NCBI RefSeq assembly: GCF_019797845.1
Contig: NZ_CP081864.1
Location: 3,348,001 to 3,412,000 of the forward strand
Origin: Symbiopectobacterium purcellii
GTDB taxonomy: Bacteria > Pseudomonadota > Gammaproteobacteria > Enterobacterales > Enterobacteriaceae
Length of the DNA stretch: 64,000 nt
Reading direction: 5' to 3'
This document shows, piece after piece, positions 29,233-40,515 of this stretch. The notes under the pieces were generated by a model. It saw nothing but the letters and a program-made list of their open reading frames with translations, was not told the origin of the DNA and did no database searches. Position numbers and translations under genes: made by a program. How positions within the stretch are numbered: position 1 is the stretch's first letter; each line of letters starts with the position of its first letter.

Positions 29233-30839
29233 CGATTATTTCCTTTCCAAAGCCATTGAAACCACAACATCGGCACACCGCCAATCACCACTAGACACAG
29301 CGCTGGCAGTGCTCCCCAGTGCAAGAGGTTATCGGCAGCAAGACGAAAAACATACGTCGGCAACGTTTCCCACCCGAACGTGCGGAATAAAAATGCGGCA
29401 TTTAACTCTTTCATACCTTCGAAAAACAGAATTACCACGCCCATCATCACCTGAGGTTTCAGTAACGGGAAATAGACGCGCGCACCGCGTTGCCAGAGCG
29501 TGAGCCCTGCCGTCGCACTGGCCTGATCGAGTATGCTCGGAATGTTCGCCATACTTACGCTGAGCGGTTCCAGCACAAAACGGCTGAATTTGGCGCAGTA
29601 AACCAGCACCATAATTAACCAGACGCTGGAAAACAGCGGGGGCACAAACGGCATTTCCGCCAGCATAGCCAGAGAACGAAGCCCGTTATCCAGCGCAATC
29701 AGCGGCATGGCAATGCCCGTCGCTAACGCAGCCGCCGGAAACACATAACCCCACTGTGCCAGAGCAAAAGAAACGCGTCCGGCACGTAACCCCGCCAGAC
29801 GAATAAACAGCAGAAAAGGCATCATCATCGCGCACAGAATCACAGCAGCCAGCGATGCCATGGTCAGGCTGTTCAACAACGCGTCGAGCAGCGTGGCGTT
29901 CCAGCCATCGCGTATATTCGCTAATTGCCAATACAGCAAACGACCGAGCGGCAAGCCGAACGCCAACAGCGCCAGCCCCCAGCATACCAACGTGACCAAG
30001 CGCGCCTTACCGGCCGTCAGCTCAGGCTTTACGATGTAATCGGTGATCCCCGGAAAGGTATTTTGTCGTTGCTGGCGGGCAAAGCGCAGCCCAAGCCAGG
30101 TTAACAGCACAACAAAAGGCAACAGAGAGAGCGTCCAATGGGCGACGGCCTGAGTATCACCTTGCAACACGCCCGCATCGATCAGACGCGTTGTCAGCGT
30201 AGGCAGTGCCAGCAAGCGCGCGGTCCCATAATCATTCAAGGCCTCTACCGCCACCAGCATGGCCCCCATTCCGATAACCGGGCGGACCAGCGGGAAGGAT
30301 AAACGCCAGAAGACCTGGCGTGGCGTCAGTTTAAGTAGCTGTGCGGCCTGTAACCAGTGCGGAGGTTGGGATTCCAGCGCATGGCGCACCGGCAGATAAA
30401 CATAGGGGTAAAAGGCCAGCGCCAGCACGACACTCGCACCTGACAACGTCCGGCTGTGCGCACTTTCCTCGCTGAACGCAGGAAGATCAAACAGGGACCA
30501 CAGCATGCCATGTTGTCCCAGCATATCGGCATAAAAATCAGCCATCAAAAAGGCGGGCATCGCCAACGGTAAGCACAAGGCCCAAGCGACGCCACGTTTG
30601 CCGGGAAAGCGGTAATAGGCCATAACCCAGGCAGCAGGTAGCCCAATCAGCAGACTCAGCGCCACCGCCCCGCAGACAAGAATCGTGGTGTGAAGCAGAT
30701 AAAGTGGCATCCCCTGCTGCCAGAGTGCCAGCATGCCGCCAGCCTCGGGCCAAAATGCCAACGCGAAGACGATCCCCACGGGAAGCAAAAATGCTCCGTT
30801 AATCATCCAGTAACTGATACGCCAGAGACCCGATATCAT
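29229..30839 (-). CDS. Fbp/Afu-like ABC transporter permease, two fused domains
   Basis: About 536 residues with roughly twelve helices in two halves. Each half has the loop that contacts the ATPase: QAAQLLKLTPRQVFWRLSFP in the first and QASATAGLTLWQRGARVYFP in the second. This architecture is that of ferric-iron permeases (FbpB/SfuB) and of YnjC-like permeases. ATG at 30839 or GTG at 30842. First gene of a short minus-strand unit with the degenerate ATPase and the EamA transporter. The coupling loops look intact, which suggests the complex still assembles. Confidence 0.88.
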   Translation of the reverse strand: MISGLWRISYWMINGAFLLPVGIVFALAFWPEAGGMLALWQQGMPLYLLHTTILVCGAVALSLLIGLPAAWVMAYYRFPGKRGVAWALCLPLAMPAFLMADFYADMLGQHGMLWSLFDLPAFSEESAHSRTLSGASVVLALAFYPYVYLPVRHALESQPPHWLQAAQLLKLTPRQVFWRLSFPLVRPVIGMGAMLVAVEALNDYGTARLLALPTLTTRLIDAGVLQGDTQAVAHWTLSLLPFVVLLTWLGLRFARQQRQNTFPGITDYIVKPELTAGKARLVTLVCWGLALLAFGLPLGRLLYWQLANIRDGWNATLLDALLNSLTMASLAAVILCAMMMPFLLFIRLAGLRAGRVSFALAQWGYVFPAAALATGIAMPLIALDNGLRSLAMLAEMPFVPPLFSSVWLIMVLVYCAKFSRFVLEPLSVSMANIPSILDQASATAGLTLWQRGARVYFPLLKPQVMMGVVILFFEGMKELNAAFLFRTFGWETLPTYVFRLAADNLLHWGALPALCLVVIGGVPMLWFQWLWKGNNR

Positions 30840-31075
30840 CACACCAGCAACGATAAATCCTATTGACCATCATCTATTAATAACAGAGGCTGCGCACGGC
30901 GTCATGTTATCAACAGTGAATAAATAGGGCTTAATCCGGCCATTGGTCTCAAGCGTACCGATTGGCACATCAGGGAATAACGGGTTTTACTAACGTGAAC
31001 GCGTAAAATAAACCTTGAACCCACTTACCCCATCTGTGATAACGTCATTTTACGATTGTTGATACAGGTTTAATC

Positions 31076-31423
31076 ATGAAACGCTCTGCGCTGGCACTGC
31101 TGCTTATGAGTCTGATGGGATTTTCGTCAGCCAGTAACGCACTGAATGAATTTGAGGCGGAAGATCTCGCTGACTTGACGGCCATTTTCGTCTATTTAAA
31201 GAACAACTGTGGCTATCAAGACATTCCCAACGATCATATTCGACGTGTGCTGATCGCTTTTGCGCAACAAAACCGTTGGAATCTCACCAATTACAGTGAT
31301 TTTGATATGACCCGCCTGGGTGAGGATAGCTACCGCGATTTGAGCAACATCCCCATCCCAACGCCCAAAAAGTGTCAATCGCTGGCGCAAAATTCGCTCG
31401 GCATGCTCGCTTACGCAAAATAG
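31076..31423 (+). CDS. yacC: YacC family exported protein (T2SS pilotin-like)
   Basis: A 115-residue exported protein; signal peptide to about residue 22 (LLMSLMGFSSASNA). The mature part matches E. coli YacC: EAEDLADLTAIFVYLKNNCG, IRRVLIAFAQQN, LGEDSYRDLSNIPIP and a second Cys in KKCQSLA, giving a likely disulfide. The AspS/YacC family includes type II secretion pilotins that guide the secretin to the outer membrane; whether this protein does so here is not shown. Adjacent to speE as in E. coli. Confidence 0.93.
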   Translation: MKRSALALLLMSLMGFSSASNALNEFEAEDLADLTAIFVYLKNNCGYQDIPNDHIRRVLIAFAQQNRWNLTNYSDFDMTRLGEDSYRDLSNIPIPTPKKCQSLAQNSLGMLAYAK

Positions 31424-31535
31424 TGCTCGCCTAACGTTTCCCGCACTGCCTGAAATTTCGCCGTGCAAGCCATCAGCGAGTTAGCTATGATGGCGCGCTC
31501 ATTTTCACGGCGGTTATCGCAGAGGAAGCCCTGAC

Positions 31536-32390
31536 ATGTCCCGAAAAGAGATGTGGCATGAAACGTTACATGCCAGCTTCGGCCAATATTTTTCCATTGA
31601 CCAGGTGCTGTTTCATGAAAAAACCGCCCATCAGGATCTGATTATTTTCGAAAATGCGGCGCTGGGGCGCGTAATGGCCCTGGATGGCGTGGTGCAAACC
31701 ACCGAACGCGACGAATTTATCTACCATGAAATGCTGACCCATGTTCCTCTGCTGGCCCATGGTGCTGCCAAGCGCGTGTTGATCGTCGGCGGCGGCGATG
31801 GCGGTATCCTGCGCGAAGTGTGTCGCCATCCAGAAGTAGAACATATCACCATGGTGGAGATTGATGCGGGGGTGGTCAGTTTCTGTCGCCAGTATCTTCC
31901 CAACCACAGTGCCGGGGCTTATGACGATCCGCGTTTAACGCTGGTGATCGCCGATGGCGTTGATTTTGTCAGCCAAAACCGCGATAGGTTTGATGTGATC
32001 ATTTCTGATTGCACCGATCCCATCGGCCCCGGAGAAAGCCTTTTCAGCTCAGCATTTTACGATGGTTGTGCCCGCAGCCTGAATCCTGGCGGCCTGTTTG
32101 TCGCGCAAAATGGCGTCTGTTTCTTGCAACAGGATGAAGCCATCAACAGCCACCGCTTACTCAACCGTAGTTTTTCGGATGTCACCTTCTATCAGGCGGC
32201 GATCCCCACCTATTACGGTGGCATCATGACCTTTGCCTGGGCCAGCAACGATCCGACATTGCGCCTGGTAGCACAGGACACGCTTGCGGCACGTTATCAC
32301 GCTTCAGGCATCACCTGCCGTTATTACAATCCGGCTGTCCACACTGGTAGCTTTGCGCTGCCACAATATCTACTGAATGCATTAGCTTGA
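31536..32390 (+). CDS. speE: Spermidine synthase
   Basis: A 284-residue cytoplasmic aminopropyltransferase making spermidine from putrescine and decarboxylated S-adenosylmethionine. Motifs: [35 protein letters not shown] (nucleotide-binding fold), [18 protein letters not shown] with the catalytic Asp. ATG 31536 after AGAGGAAG. Forms an operon with speD, 29 bases downstream. Confidence 0.98.
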   Translation: MSRKEMWHETLHASFGQYFSIDQVLFHEKTAHQDLIIFENAALGRVMALDGVVQTTERDEFIYHEMLTHVPLLAHGAAKRVLIVGGGDGGILREVCRHPEVEHITMVEIDAGVVSFCRQYLPNHSAGAYDDPRLTLVIADGVDFVSQNRDRFDVIISDCTDPIGPGESLFSSAFYDGCARSLNPGGLFVAQNGVCFLQQDEAINSHRLLNRSFSDVTFYQAAIPTYYGGIMTFAWASNDPTLRLVAQDTLAARYHASGITCRYYNPAVHTGSFALPQYLLNALA

Positions 32391-32419
32391 CGCTTATAGC
32401 CATAAGGGGGTGACGAAAA

Positions 32420-33214
32420 TTGCACAAGCTGAAACTGCACGGCTTTAACAACCTGACCAAAAGCCTGAGTTTTTGTATCTACGATATCTGTTATGCCAAA
32501 ACCGCTGACGATCGCGACGGCTATATCGCCTATATTGACGAACAGTATAACGCCAATCGTTTGACAGAGATCCTGACGGAAACCTGCACCATCATTGGTG
32601 CCAATATTTTGAACATCGCACGGCAGGATTACGATCCTCAGGGCGCCAGCGTGACCATTCTGGTCAGTGAGGAGCCGATGGATCCGCGCGATGTTGATAA
32701 CTCCGAACATCCCGGACCGCTGCCCCATTCCGTGATGGCGCATCTGGACAAGAGCCATATTTGTGTACACACCTACCCGGAAAGCCATCCGGAGGGCGGC
32801 CTGTGCACCTTTCGCGCCGATATTGAGGTGTCAACTTGCGGCGTGATTTCCCCGCTAAAAGCGCTGAATTACCTGATTCACCAGTTGGAATCCGATATTG
32901 TCACCATTGACTATCGGGTACGCGGCTTCACGCGTGATATCAATGGGGTGAAACATTTCATCGATCATCAGATCAATTCTATTCAGAACTTTATGTCGGA
33001 AGACATGAAGTCGCTGTATCACCTGATGGACGTGAATGTATATCAGGAGAATATGTTCCACACCAAAATGCTGCTCAAAGATTTCGATCTGCGACACTAC
33101 CTGTTCAACGCCGCGCCGGAAAACTTGGAAGCGGCTGAACGTAAAAGAATCACCGATCTGCTCTATCATGAAATGCGCGAGATCTACTACGGTAGGAATC
33201 TTCCGGTTTTGTAG
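32420..33214 (+). CDS. speD: S-adenosylmethionine decarboxylase proenzyme
   Basis: A 264-residue pyruvoyl enzyme that supplies decarboxylated SAM to SpeE. Self-processing occurs at Lys111-Ser112 in [14 protein letters not shown]. Other conserved stretches are [20 protein letters not shown] and [17 protein letters not shown]. The start is a TTG at 32420, preceded by AAGGGGG, giving the same N-terminus as E. coli SpeD except the second residue. Length equals E. coli. Confidence 0.97.
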   Translation: MHKLKLHGFNNLTKSLSFCIYDICYAKTADDRDGYIAYIDEQYNANRLTEILTETCTIIGANILNIARQDYDPQGASVTILVSEEPMDPRDVDNSEHPGPLPHSVMAHLDKSHICVHTYPESHPEGGLCTFRADIEVSTCGVISPLKALNYLIHQLESDIVTIDYRVRGFTRDINGVKHFIDHQINSIQNFMSEDMKSLYHLMDVNVYQENMFHTKMLLKDFDLRHYLFNAAPENLEAAERKRITDLLYHEMREIYYGRNLPVL

Positions 33215-33226
33215 ATGACGCACCAG

Positions 33227-33252
33227 CGGGCCCGACAGCGGCCCGTTTTTTT
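33227..33252 (+). terminator. Terminator of speED
   Basis: CGGGCC / GGCCCG stem with a short loop followed by seven T residues, 12 bases after the speD stop. Confidence 0.88.
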
Positions 33253-33336
33253 ATTCTCAACCACACCCCCGTTTTCCCCTTGGTGGCGCAGCCCTCCTCC
33301 TCCACGCCGGTAGCCCCCTAAATAAATCCGCACTAA

Positions 33337-33388
33337 GCACCATATATTGTACGGTTGAAATTAAAAACATCTACATCTAGTATTTAAA
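33337..33388. promoter_or_regulatory. Possible NrdR box pair upstream of nrdHIEF
   Basis: GCACCATATATTGTAC (33337-33352) resembles the NrdR consensus ACACWATATATWGTGT well; ACATCTAGTATTTAAA (33373-33388) is a weaker second match about three helical turns away. NrdR boxes normally come in such pairs before nrd operons. The gap 33253-33495 holds nothing else I can name. Confidence 0.55.
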
Positions 33389-33495
33389 CACGCCACAGTT
33401 ATCAATGAGGCGCGTTTCGCAGAAAGGCGGCAGCGGCAGGGTGTCACAAGGCCGCTTTACCATACTGACTTTAACCCAAAAGGTAAATACGAATC

Positions 33496-33732
33496 ATGCG
33501 CATTACTATTTTCACTAAACCGCACTGTGTTCAGTGCAATGCGACGTGCCGTGCTTTGGATAAACAGGGTATCGCTTATCAGCTTATCGACCTGACGGAA
33601 GATGAGCAGGCGTTACAGCGGGTAAGGGCATTGGGCTATCAGCAAGTGCCGGTCGTGATGACAGAGGACGACCACTGGAGCGGTTTTCGCCCGGATAAAC
33701 TCGGCGCATTACGCTCAGCGCAGTTGCAGTAA
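33496..33732 (+). CDS. nrdH: Glutaredoxin-like protein NrdH
   Basis: A 78-residue thioredoxin-fold electron donor for the class Ib reductase. Active site CVQC at residues 11-14 and the family signature WSGFRPDKLGAL near the C-terminus that suits thioredoxin reductase rather than glutathione. First gene of nrdHIEF; nine bases before nrdI. Confidence 0.97.
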   Translation: MRITIFTKPHCVQCNATCRALDKQGIAYQLIDLTEDEQALQRVRALGYQQVPVVMTEDDHWSGFRPDKLGALRSAQLQ

Positions 33733-33741
33733 GGGGGCGTA

Positions 33742-34146
33742 ATGAATCCACTGGTCTATTTTTCCAGTCAGTCGGAAAACACGCATCGGTTTATCGCTCG
33801 TGTGGGTCTGCCCGCCCTGCGCATTCCGACAGCAGAAGACCAGCCGGTACTCAACGTGGCACAACCTTTCATTCTGGTTGTGCCCAGCTACGGCGGAGGA
33901 AGCAGCAAAGGTGCCGTGCCGCACCAGGTCATTCGCTTCCTCAACGACGCCAGCAACCGGGCCGGCCTGCGCGGCGTGATTGCCGCTGGCAATATGAACT
34001 TTGGCACCGCGTTTTGTCTGGCTGGCGACATTATCGCGCAGAAATGCCAGGTGCCGTATTTGTACCGTTTTGAACTGCTCGGCACACCGGAAGATGTCAT
34101 CAATGTGCGCAAAGGAGTAACCCAATTTTGGCAACAACATCCGTAA
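33742..34146 (+). CDS. nrdI: Flavodoxin-like protein NrdI
   Basis: A 134-residue flavoprotein that generates the oxidant needed to assemble the dimanganese-tyrosyl radical cofactor of NrdF. Shows [17 protein letters not shown] (FMN phosphate loop), [18 protein letters not shown] and [21 protein letters not shown] after GGGGGCGTA; its end overlaps the nrdE start by 19 bases. Confidence 0.97.
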   Translation: MNPLVYFSSQSENTHRFIARVGLPALRIPTAEDQPVLNVAQPFILVVPSYGGGSSKGAVPHQVIRFLNDASNRAGLRGVIAAGNMNFGTAFCLAGDIIAQKCQVPYLYRFELLGTPEDVINVRKGVTQFWQQHP

Positions 34147-36287
34147 TCAACACCCCCATGAAGGGAAAAAGCGATAACGCGCTTGATTACCATGCGCTCA
34201 ATGCCATGCTGAATCTCTATGATGCTGACGGGCACATTCAGTTTGAAAAAGACCGGCTGGCGGCACGACGCTATTTCCTTCAGCACGTCAACCAGAATAC
34301 GGTGTTCTTCCACAATCTGGAGGAGAAACTGCGCTATCTGGTGGAAGAAGGCTACTATGAAGCTGATGTACTGGAACAGTATCCATTCAGCGTCATCAAG
34401 AGTCTGTTTCAGCAAGCCTATGCGCACAAGTTCCGTTTTCAAACCTTCCTTGGCGCGTTCAAGTATTACACCAGCTATACGCTGAAAACCTTTGATGGCA
34501 AACGTTATCTGGAACGCTATGAGGACCGTGTCTGTCTGGTTGCCTTGGCGCTGGCCAAAGGCAATGCCCAACTTGCCAGCGCACTGGTCGATGAGATCAT
34601 CAGCGGTCGCTTTCAACCCGCGACGCCTACCTTTCTCAACTGCGGTAAAAAACAGCGCGGTGAGTTGGTCTCCTGTTTTCTGTTGCGTATTGAAGACAAC
34701 ATGGAATCTATCGGGCGTGCCATCAATTCCGCGCTGCAACTCTCCAAGCGTGGCGGTGGCGTTGCCTTTACCTTGACCAACATTCGCGAAACCGGCGCAC
34801 CGATCAAACGTATTGAAAATCAGTCTTCCGGTATCATCCCCATCATGAAGATGCTGGAAGATGCTTTTTCCTATGCCAACCAGTTGGGTGCACGGCAAGG
34901 CGCGGGTGCTGTCTACCTCAATGCGCATCATCCCGACATTTTGCGTTTTCTCGACACCAAGCGCGAAAACGCCGATGAGAAAATCCGGATCAAAACGCTC
35001 TCTCTTGGCGTCGTGATTCCGGACATCACCTTCCAATTGGCGAAAACCAATCAGGTGATGTACCTGTTCTCTCCCTACGATGTGGAACAGGTATATGGCG
35101 TGCCCTTCTCGGAAATCAGCGTGAGCGAGAAGTACCATGAAATGGTAAACGATAAACGCATCCGCAAATCACAGATCAAGGCGCGTGAATTTTTCCAGAT
35201 TCTGGCCGAAATACAGTTTGAGTCTGGCTACCCCTACATGATGTTTGAAGATACGGTGAATCGCGCCAACCCGATTCATGGCCGAATCACCATGAGCAAC
35301 CTGTGCTCGGAGATCCTTCAAGTCAATGAAGCCAGCCTTTACGATGACGACTTAGGTTATCGCCATATCGGCAAGGATATCTCATGCAATCTGGGATCGT
35401 TGAACATCGCCAACACCATGGATTCCCCTGATTTCGGCAATACAGTGGAAACTGCCATTCGCGCATTGACAGCGGTCTCTGACATGAGCCACATCGCTTC
35501 CGTGCCCTCCATTGCCAAAGGCAATGATGACTCCCATGCCATTGGCCTCGGACAAATGAACCTGCACGGTTATCTGGCTCGGGAACGGATTTTTTATGGC
35601 TCACCGGAAGGCATCGATTTTACCAACATCTACTTCTACACCGTGGCATATCATGCACTGCGCGCCTCTAACCAACTGGCGATTGAGCGTGGGCACACCT
35701 TTGCAGGGGTTGCACAATCGACCTACGCGTCCGGCGACTATTTTGACAAATACATCGAACGTTCCTGGCAGCCGGAAACAGAACGCGTGTGTGAGTTGTT
35801 CGAAGCCGCGCAGATTGTTATTCCTTCACAGCAAGCATGGACTGAGCTACGCGATTCCGTGATGGCGCACGGGCTGTATAACCAAAACTTACAAGCGGTG
35901 CCGCCAACCGGATCGATCTCTTACATCAACCATGCAACCCCCAGCATTCACCCCATCGTGTCGCGCATTGAGATCCGCAAAGAAGGCAAGATTGGGCGCG
36001 TTTACTACCCTGCCCCCTACATGACTAATGACAACCTGGATTACTACCAGGATGCTTACGAGATAGGCCCGGAAAAAATCATCGACACCTATGCCGCCGC
36101 CACCCAGCACGTCGATCAAGGGCTGTCGTTAACCCTGTTTTTCCGCGATACCGCCACCACCCGGGATATCAACAAGGCACAGATTTATGCCTGGAAGAAA
36201 GGCATTAAAACCATTTATTACGTGCGCATACGCCAGATGGCGCTGGAAGGCACCGAAGTGCAAGGCTGTGTCTCCTGTGCGCTCTGA
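34128..36287 (+). CDS. nrdE: Class Ib ribonucleoside-diphosphate reductase, alpha subunit
   Basis: A 719-residue catalytic subunit. Recognisable parts: [40 protein letters not shown] (redox cysteines), [24 protein letters not shown] with the radical cysteine, [19 protein letters not shown], and the shuttling cysteine pair at the very end GCVSCAL. It lacks the N-terminal ATP-cone of class Ia. The TTG at 34128 (after GGAG) gives the MATT start seen in Salmonella NrdE and couples it to nrdI. Confidence 0.98.
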   Translation: MATTSVINTPMKGKSDNALDYHALNAMLNLYDADGHIQFEKDRLAARRYFLQHVNQNTVFFHNLEEKLRYLVEEGYYEADVLEQYPFSVIKSLFQQAYAHKFRFQTFLGAFKYYTSYTLKTFDGKRYLERYEDRVCLVALALAKGNAQLASALVDEIISGRFQPATPTFLNCGKKQRGELVSCFLLRIEDNMESIGRAINSALQLSKRGGGVAFTLTNIRETGAPIKRIENQSSGIIPIMKMLEDAFSYANQLGARQGAGAVYLNAHHPDILRFLDTKRENADEKIRIKTLSLGVVIPDITFQLAKTNQVMYLFSPYDVEQVYGVPFSEISVSEKYHEMVNDKRIRKSQIKAREFFQILAEIQFESGYPYMMFEDTVNRANPIHGRITMSNLCSEILQVNEASLYDDDLGYRHIGKDISCNLGSLNIANTMDSPDFGNTVETAIRALTAVSDMSHIASVPSIAKGNDDSHAIGLGQMNLHGYLARERIFYGSPEGIDFTNIYFYTVAYHALRASNQLAIERGHTFAGVAQSTYASGDYFDKYIERSWQPETERVCELFEAAQIVIPSQQAWTELRDSVMAHGLYNQNLQAVPPTGSISYINHATPSIHPIVSRIEIRKEGKIGRVYYPAPYMTNDNLDYYQDAYEIGPEKIIDTYAAATQHVDQGLSLTLFFRDTATTRDINKAQIYAWKKGIKTIYYVRIRQMALEGTEVQGCVSCAL

Positions 36288-36290
36288 TAG

Positions 36291-37274
<984 letters not shown>

Positions 37275-37289
37275 GCGACAGAACGTGGC

Positions 37290-37310
37290 CCGGGGAGCGA
37301 CGCTCCCCGG
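37290..37310. terminator. GC-rich hairpin after nrdF
   Basis: CCGGGGAGCG / CGCTCCCCGG perfect 10-base stem with a one-base centre. No T-run follows, so it may stop transcription weakly or protect the 3' end. It marks the border to the AT-rich Tad island. Confidence 0.55.
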
Positions 37311-37340
37311 ACATCCATCCCTTCAGACGACGCAACAGAC

Positions 37341-38030
37341 TTAGCGCAGAAAAAAATAGCCGTGGGGAATTGAGGGCGTAGCCGACAGTTTACGCGGTAC
37401 AGGCGCTCTGACCCGGTTTCGGTTACTGCCGATTGAAAAATTGTTCAAAGAAAAAATCCCCAGATGCGTTATCCGCCACAGCAAATAAAGAGAGTATTCG
37501 CTGCGAATATCCATCTTTCGCTTTAAACGACTAATAACGGAGTAGGCTATATTCTTAAGGCCAGCAGGAATATGACCATGTGTTATCTCTTCCCAATACT
37601 GTAACAGTTGTCGCTCGTGTGAATTAAACCTGACATAGGCGAATTTCTCTTTGTCTAAACACCCCAGCCAAGAATGGCTTAGCATAAATAAATCACGATT
37701 AGCGATATCTGAAGACACCACGATACAATAAGGACTCAGCACCAAATGTCGCTTCAACCGCCGTAGTTTGATCATATCTGAAAAAAAAATTCGATAAACA
37801 ATGATGTCGCTGTTATTGGCGAGCAATAATCGATTGGTCCTCTCCATCTCATGAAAGGTTTGGTTACCAATCACCAGCGCATTACGGTATTCCCCCTTAC
37901 GCGTTAGTTTTTTTTCGTTGTAATGATCGAATACATCCACATCAGGATTGCCGTCGAATTTTTTATAAAAAAGATCGCTCAACCCTATATAGCGATAATA
38001 GAGTGTATCCGCAATGACTATTGTTCTCAT
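37341..38030 (-). CDS. Atypical LuxR/response-regulator-like protein at the end of the tad cluster
   Basis: About 229 residues. The N-terminus MRTIVIADTLYYRYIGL has the look of a receiver-domain start, but the acidic pair is mostly lost and the place of the phosphorylated Asp reads ALVIGNQTF (about residue 54). Residues 135-190 (NSHERQLLQYWEEI, then VISRLKRKMDI) look like a degenerate LuxR-type helix-turn-helix. This suggests a phosphorylation-independent regulator of the BglJ/FimZ-like kind; binding partner unknown. The ATG at 38030 follows GGGGAGAG; a TTG at 38042 is an alternative. AT-rich, same strand and direction as the tad genes, 31 bases after tadG, so probably the last gene of that transcript. 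Function inferred, moderate certainty. Confidence 0.6.
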   Translation of the reverse strand: MRTIVIADTLYYRYIGLSDLFYKKFDGNPDVDVFDHYNEKKLTRKGEYRNALVIGNQTFHEMERTNRLLLANNSDIIVYRIFFSDMIKLRRLKRHLVLSPYCIVVSSDIANRDLFMLSHSWLGCLDKEKFAYVRFNSHERQLLQYWEEITHGHIPAGLKNIAYSVISRLKRKMDIRSEYSLYLLWRITHLGIFSLNNFSIGSNRNRVRAPVPRKLSATPSIPHGYFFLR

Positions 38031-38061
38031 ATCTCTCCCCAATACAGACGAAGCCTATCAA

Positions 38062-39852
38062 TTAAAAACCACTTTTATCGATAAAGTTTATTTTTTCTTT
38101 TTTAGATATTTTTGCCAGTATATTCACCATACTGTGATAATCACTCACAACAAAAGCGTTATCGTCTCCAACACAGGATTCCCGCCAAAACTTAACATTC
38201 TTACCATCAACTCCATTCTTATCCAAGGAAATAAAAAATATATCCACCGCAACTGTCTTATGGATTTTATTGTGATTTAATAAACCCTCTTTTATTTTTT
38301 TGCAAATATGGTGTTCCTGATGAAGCGCTGTAGCCAATTCTTTCGGTCCACCGCTATCTTCGCCATCAGTAACCATGATAATGACCTTTTTAGGGTTATT
38401 ACCCTTAGCGATAACAGGTAGCGATCGTAACAAACCACTGGTACTATCAGTGCTTCCTCCAAGAATCGCCATTTTCTTAAATTGAGAGATAATGCTAGCA
38501 TCAGAGGTCAATTCAATTAAATAAGAGTACGGAGACACGCTGTCTCGCGACAACCCAGCAATATCAGTTTTCGTCATTGCCTGAGATTCAATGATTGACT
38601 TTACCCCTCCTGGCACAGAACCAAGACACATGTGATAAAACATGCTATCGATTCCATAATAAGGAAAGTAAGTATACGTAGTCACTGACTTATCTGAAAA
38701 CAAATAATCATCCGTCAAAGTTCCATCGAAATCAATAGTGTCAAGATTTACAACGTTTAAATTATTTTTTGCTGATGCGGATAATTCCTTAACCTTGTTA
38801 TAATGAAGAGTATATTCGTCATGATGCGCCCGCAAATTAGCACGAGGATCAGCATCACAGCTGTAAGAATCATTTACCTTAGATATTTCAGTGCACCACT
38901 TTTTATCATTAACCATTTGATCCATGGTGAGTCCCAAAAACGGTGAGACGATTGATTTGTAATAAGAGGTGATTGTCTTATCCTGCTGTTCAAAACTCTC
39001 ATTATTCTTATTGAATTTTTTGTTATACCAAAAGTTAAAATCAATCTTTTTATTACTGACCTTCGCATACTCTTTTTTAAGTTTACCGACAAAAGAACAG
39101 CCAATTTCTTTTCCACCAAAAAGGTCATTTTTACTCAATTTAACAGGAACACCAATACTAAAAGGAACAATGCCAATGGTATTTTTCTCATTACCATTAA
39201 GAATGGCTTGAGAAAAATCCACTACCGCATTTTTCAAAATATCATATTTTTTACCACCTTTAACAGCAGACGTTGACCCATTAATATCCTCAGCCATTGA
39301 GGCGGAAACGTCTACAACAAAAACAAAATCCGTAGGAATATTTTTATTTTCCATAGATTTTCTTACCGTGCCAGCAGAACTGTCTGCACGTATATGAATA
39401 TCATCGTTAAATCCAACCTCATTATATTTTTTGAAAATAGGATGTAATGTCGCAATCCCAGATGCATTATAATCAATTGAGGTTAATTTTTCTGAATTAT
39501 CACGATTCAAACTGACAATAACGTCAAGATCATTCTTAGTAAACGTCACATAGGGCAGATAATAATTCAGATAGTGGCTCAGAACCTTTTCATTGGCATC
39601 TTTGTTTCCATGCTTAACAGCGCATTCTTTATCCGCAACGTAATCACATCGATCGTTTATCGCAATGGCTAAAATCCCCTGATTCATCGCATCTGCCAAT
39701 CGGGCACGGTTTGACTGGAAATGCGCCCCATCAAGGGCAAAAGAAAAAAACATCAATAACATTGGAAACATAATAGCAAACGGCAATGCCATTGCCCCAG
39801 ACTCCCTGCGGAATACCAACAAAAAGAAATCAACAGCATATTTTATCTTCAT
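38062..39852 (-). CDS. tadG: TadG-type pilus assembly protein with vWA domain
   Basis: About 596 residues. The N-terminal FRRESGAMALPFAIMFPMLL is a TadE/TadG pseudopilin-type membrane segment (residues 15-40). A von Willebrand factor A domain starts near 175: the metal site D181-x-S183-x-S185 (VVDVSASM) is intact and a later VIIMVTDGEDSGG supplies further residues. This architecture is that of TadG, an envelope protein required for Flp pilus function. ATG at 39852 follows AGGGAGCGTT; upstream extension to 39891 is not needed. Codon use is AT-rich. Confidence 0.88.
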   Translation of the reverse strand: MKIKYAVDFFLLVFRRESGAMALPFAIMFPMLLMFFSFALDGAHFQSNRARLADAMNQGILAIAINDRCDYVADKECAVKHGNKDANEKVLSHYLNYYLPYVTFTKNDLDVIVSLNRDNSEKLTSIDYNASGIATLHPIFKKYNEVGFNDDIHIRADSSAGTVRKSMENKNIPTDFVFVVDVSASMAEDINGSTSAVKGGKKYDILKNAVVDFSQAILNGNEKNTIGIVPFSIGVPVKLSKNDLFGGKEIGCSFVGKLKKEYAKVSNKKIDFNFWYNKKFNKNNESFEQQDKTITSYYKSIVSPFLGLTMDQMVNDKKWCTEISKVNDSYSCDADPRANLRAHHDEYTLHYNKVKELSASAKNNLNVVNLDTIDFDGTLTDDYLFSDKSVTTYTYFPYYGIDSMFYHMCLGSVPGGVKSIIESQAMTKTDIAGLSRDSVSPYSYLIELTSDASIISQFKKMAILGGSTDSTSGLLRSLPVIAKGNNPKKVIIMVTDGEDSGGPKELATALHQEHHICKKIKEGLLNHNKIHKTVAVDIFFISLDKNGVDGKNVKFWRESCVGDDNAFVVSDYHSMVNILAKISKKEKINFIDKSGF

Positions 39853-39887
39853 AACGCTCCCTGAAATAATTATTAAACGCCAAAAAC

Positions 39888-40514
39888 TCACCGAGGGATT
39901 ACCGCATTACTCACAGAGATATCTCCTAGAGATGGTCCAATCGAACGTAATATTTTCATTAACAAACTATAGTGACTTTGAGTACAGAGAGTGACTTGAT
40001 ATATAGGTAACCAATGCTCAGTTCGCGTCGCCCCAGTATCAGCATGAGAAAAAGGGGAAAGCGGAATACGTTTAGTGAAATCCTTCGCAAACTCTGACTT
40101 TGGACAATTGCCATTATTCGCATGAAGTACAGTGAACGATATTGGCTTACCTTTTATCTTTTTTTCTGACTTTACATCTTCATCAAAGTAGATAACATCC
40201 ACATAGAGATTATACTTTTCCCCGATACGAGATTCAGCCAAGAGCATCTTTGCCAGCAAATCTAACTGGTTGACATCATTCTGCGTCAAGATCTCTTTCC
40301 CATGATAAAGTGCAGTACGTTCACGTAACACGGTGGCAAGAGAATGATTAACCCGTTCCATGTAACCTTTGTTTAAAAAATATCGACTGTAATCAACTAA
40401 TAAAAAACAGAGCAGTACAATAGAAAAAAAGTAGAAAAAAAACTCAATTGCTACGCTTCCTTTTTCACTTTTTATCTCAGACAAAAGTTTTCTATTTCTG
40501 TAAAGCGAAGACAT
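39888..40514 (-). CDS. tadF: TadF-type pseudopilin
   Basis: About 208 residues. N-terminal EKGSVAIEFFFYFFSIVLLC is the pseudopilin leader and helix (Gly-x-x-x-x-Glu pattern processed by TadV in other systems). The rest is a soluble extracytoplasmic domain with three cysteines. ATG at 40514 lies one base after the tadE stop and follows GGAG. The exact paralogue name rests on order after tadE and before tadG. Confidence 0.8.
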   Translation of the reverse strand: MSSLYRNRKLLSEIKSEKGSVAIEFFFYFFSIVLLCFLLVDYSRYFLNKGYMERVNHSLATVLRERTALYHGKEILTQNDVNQLDLLAKMLLAESRIGEKYNLYVDVIYFDEDVKSEKKIKGKPISFTVLHANNGNCPKSEFAKDFTKRIPLSPFSHADTGATRTEHWLPIYQVTLCTQSHYSLLMKILRSIGPSLGDISVSNAVIPR

Positions 40515-40515
40515 A

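Noticed and set aside
33888..35138. Minus-strand open frame of 416 residues opposite nrdI and nrdE
   Set aside because: It lies entirely antisense to strongly conserved nrdE/nrdI, has no recognised domain and no ribosome binding site; it follows from codon bias of nrdE.
37275..37340. attachment site copy of tRNA-Asp at the left border of the Tad island
   Set aside because: The sequence contains only a GC-rich hairpin; no match to the tRNA 3' end was found.
38062..39852. vWA protein as part of a MoxR/vWA stress or defence system
   Set aside because: The TadG-type N-terminal membrane segment and its place after tadF fit TadG; no MoxR ATPase is nearby.
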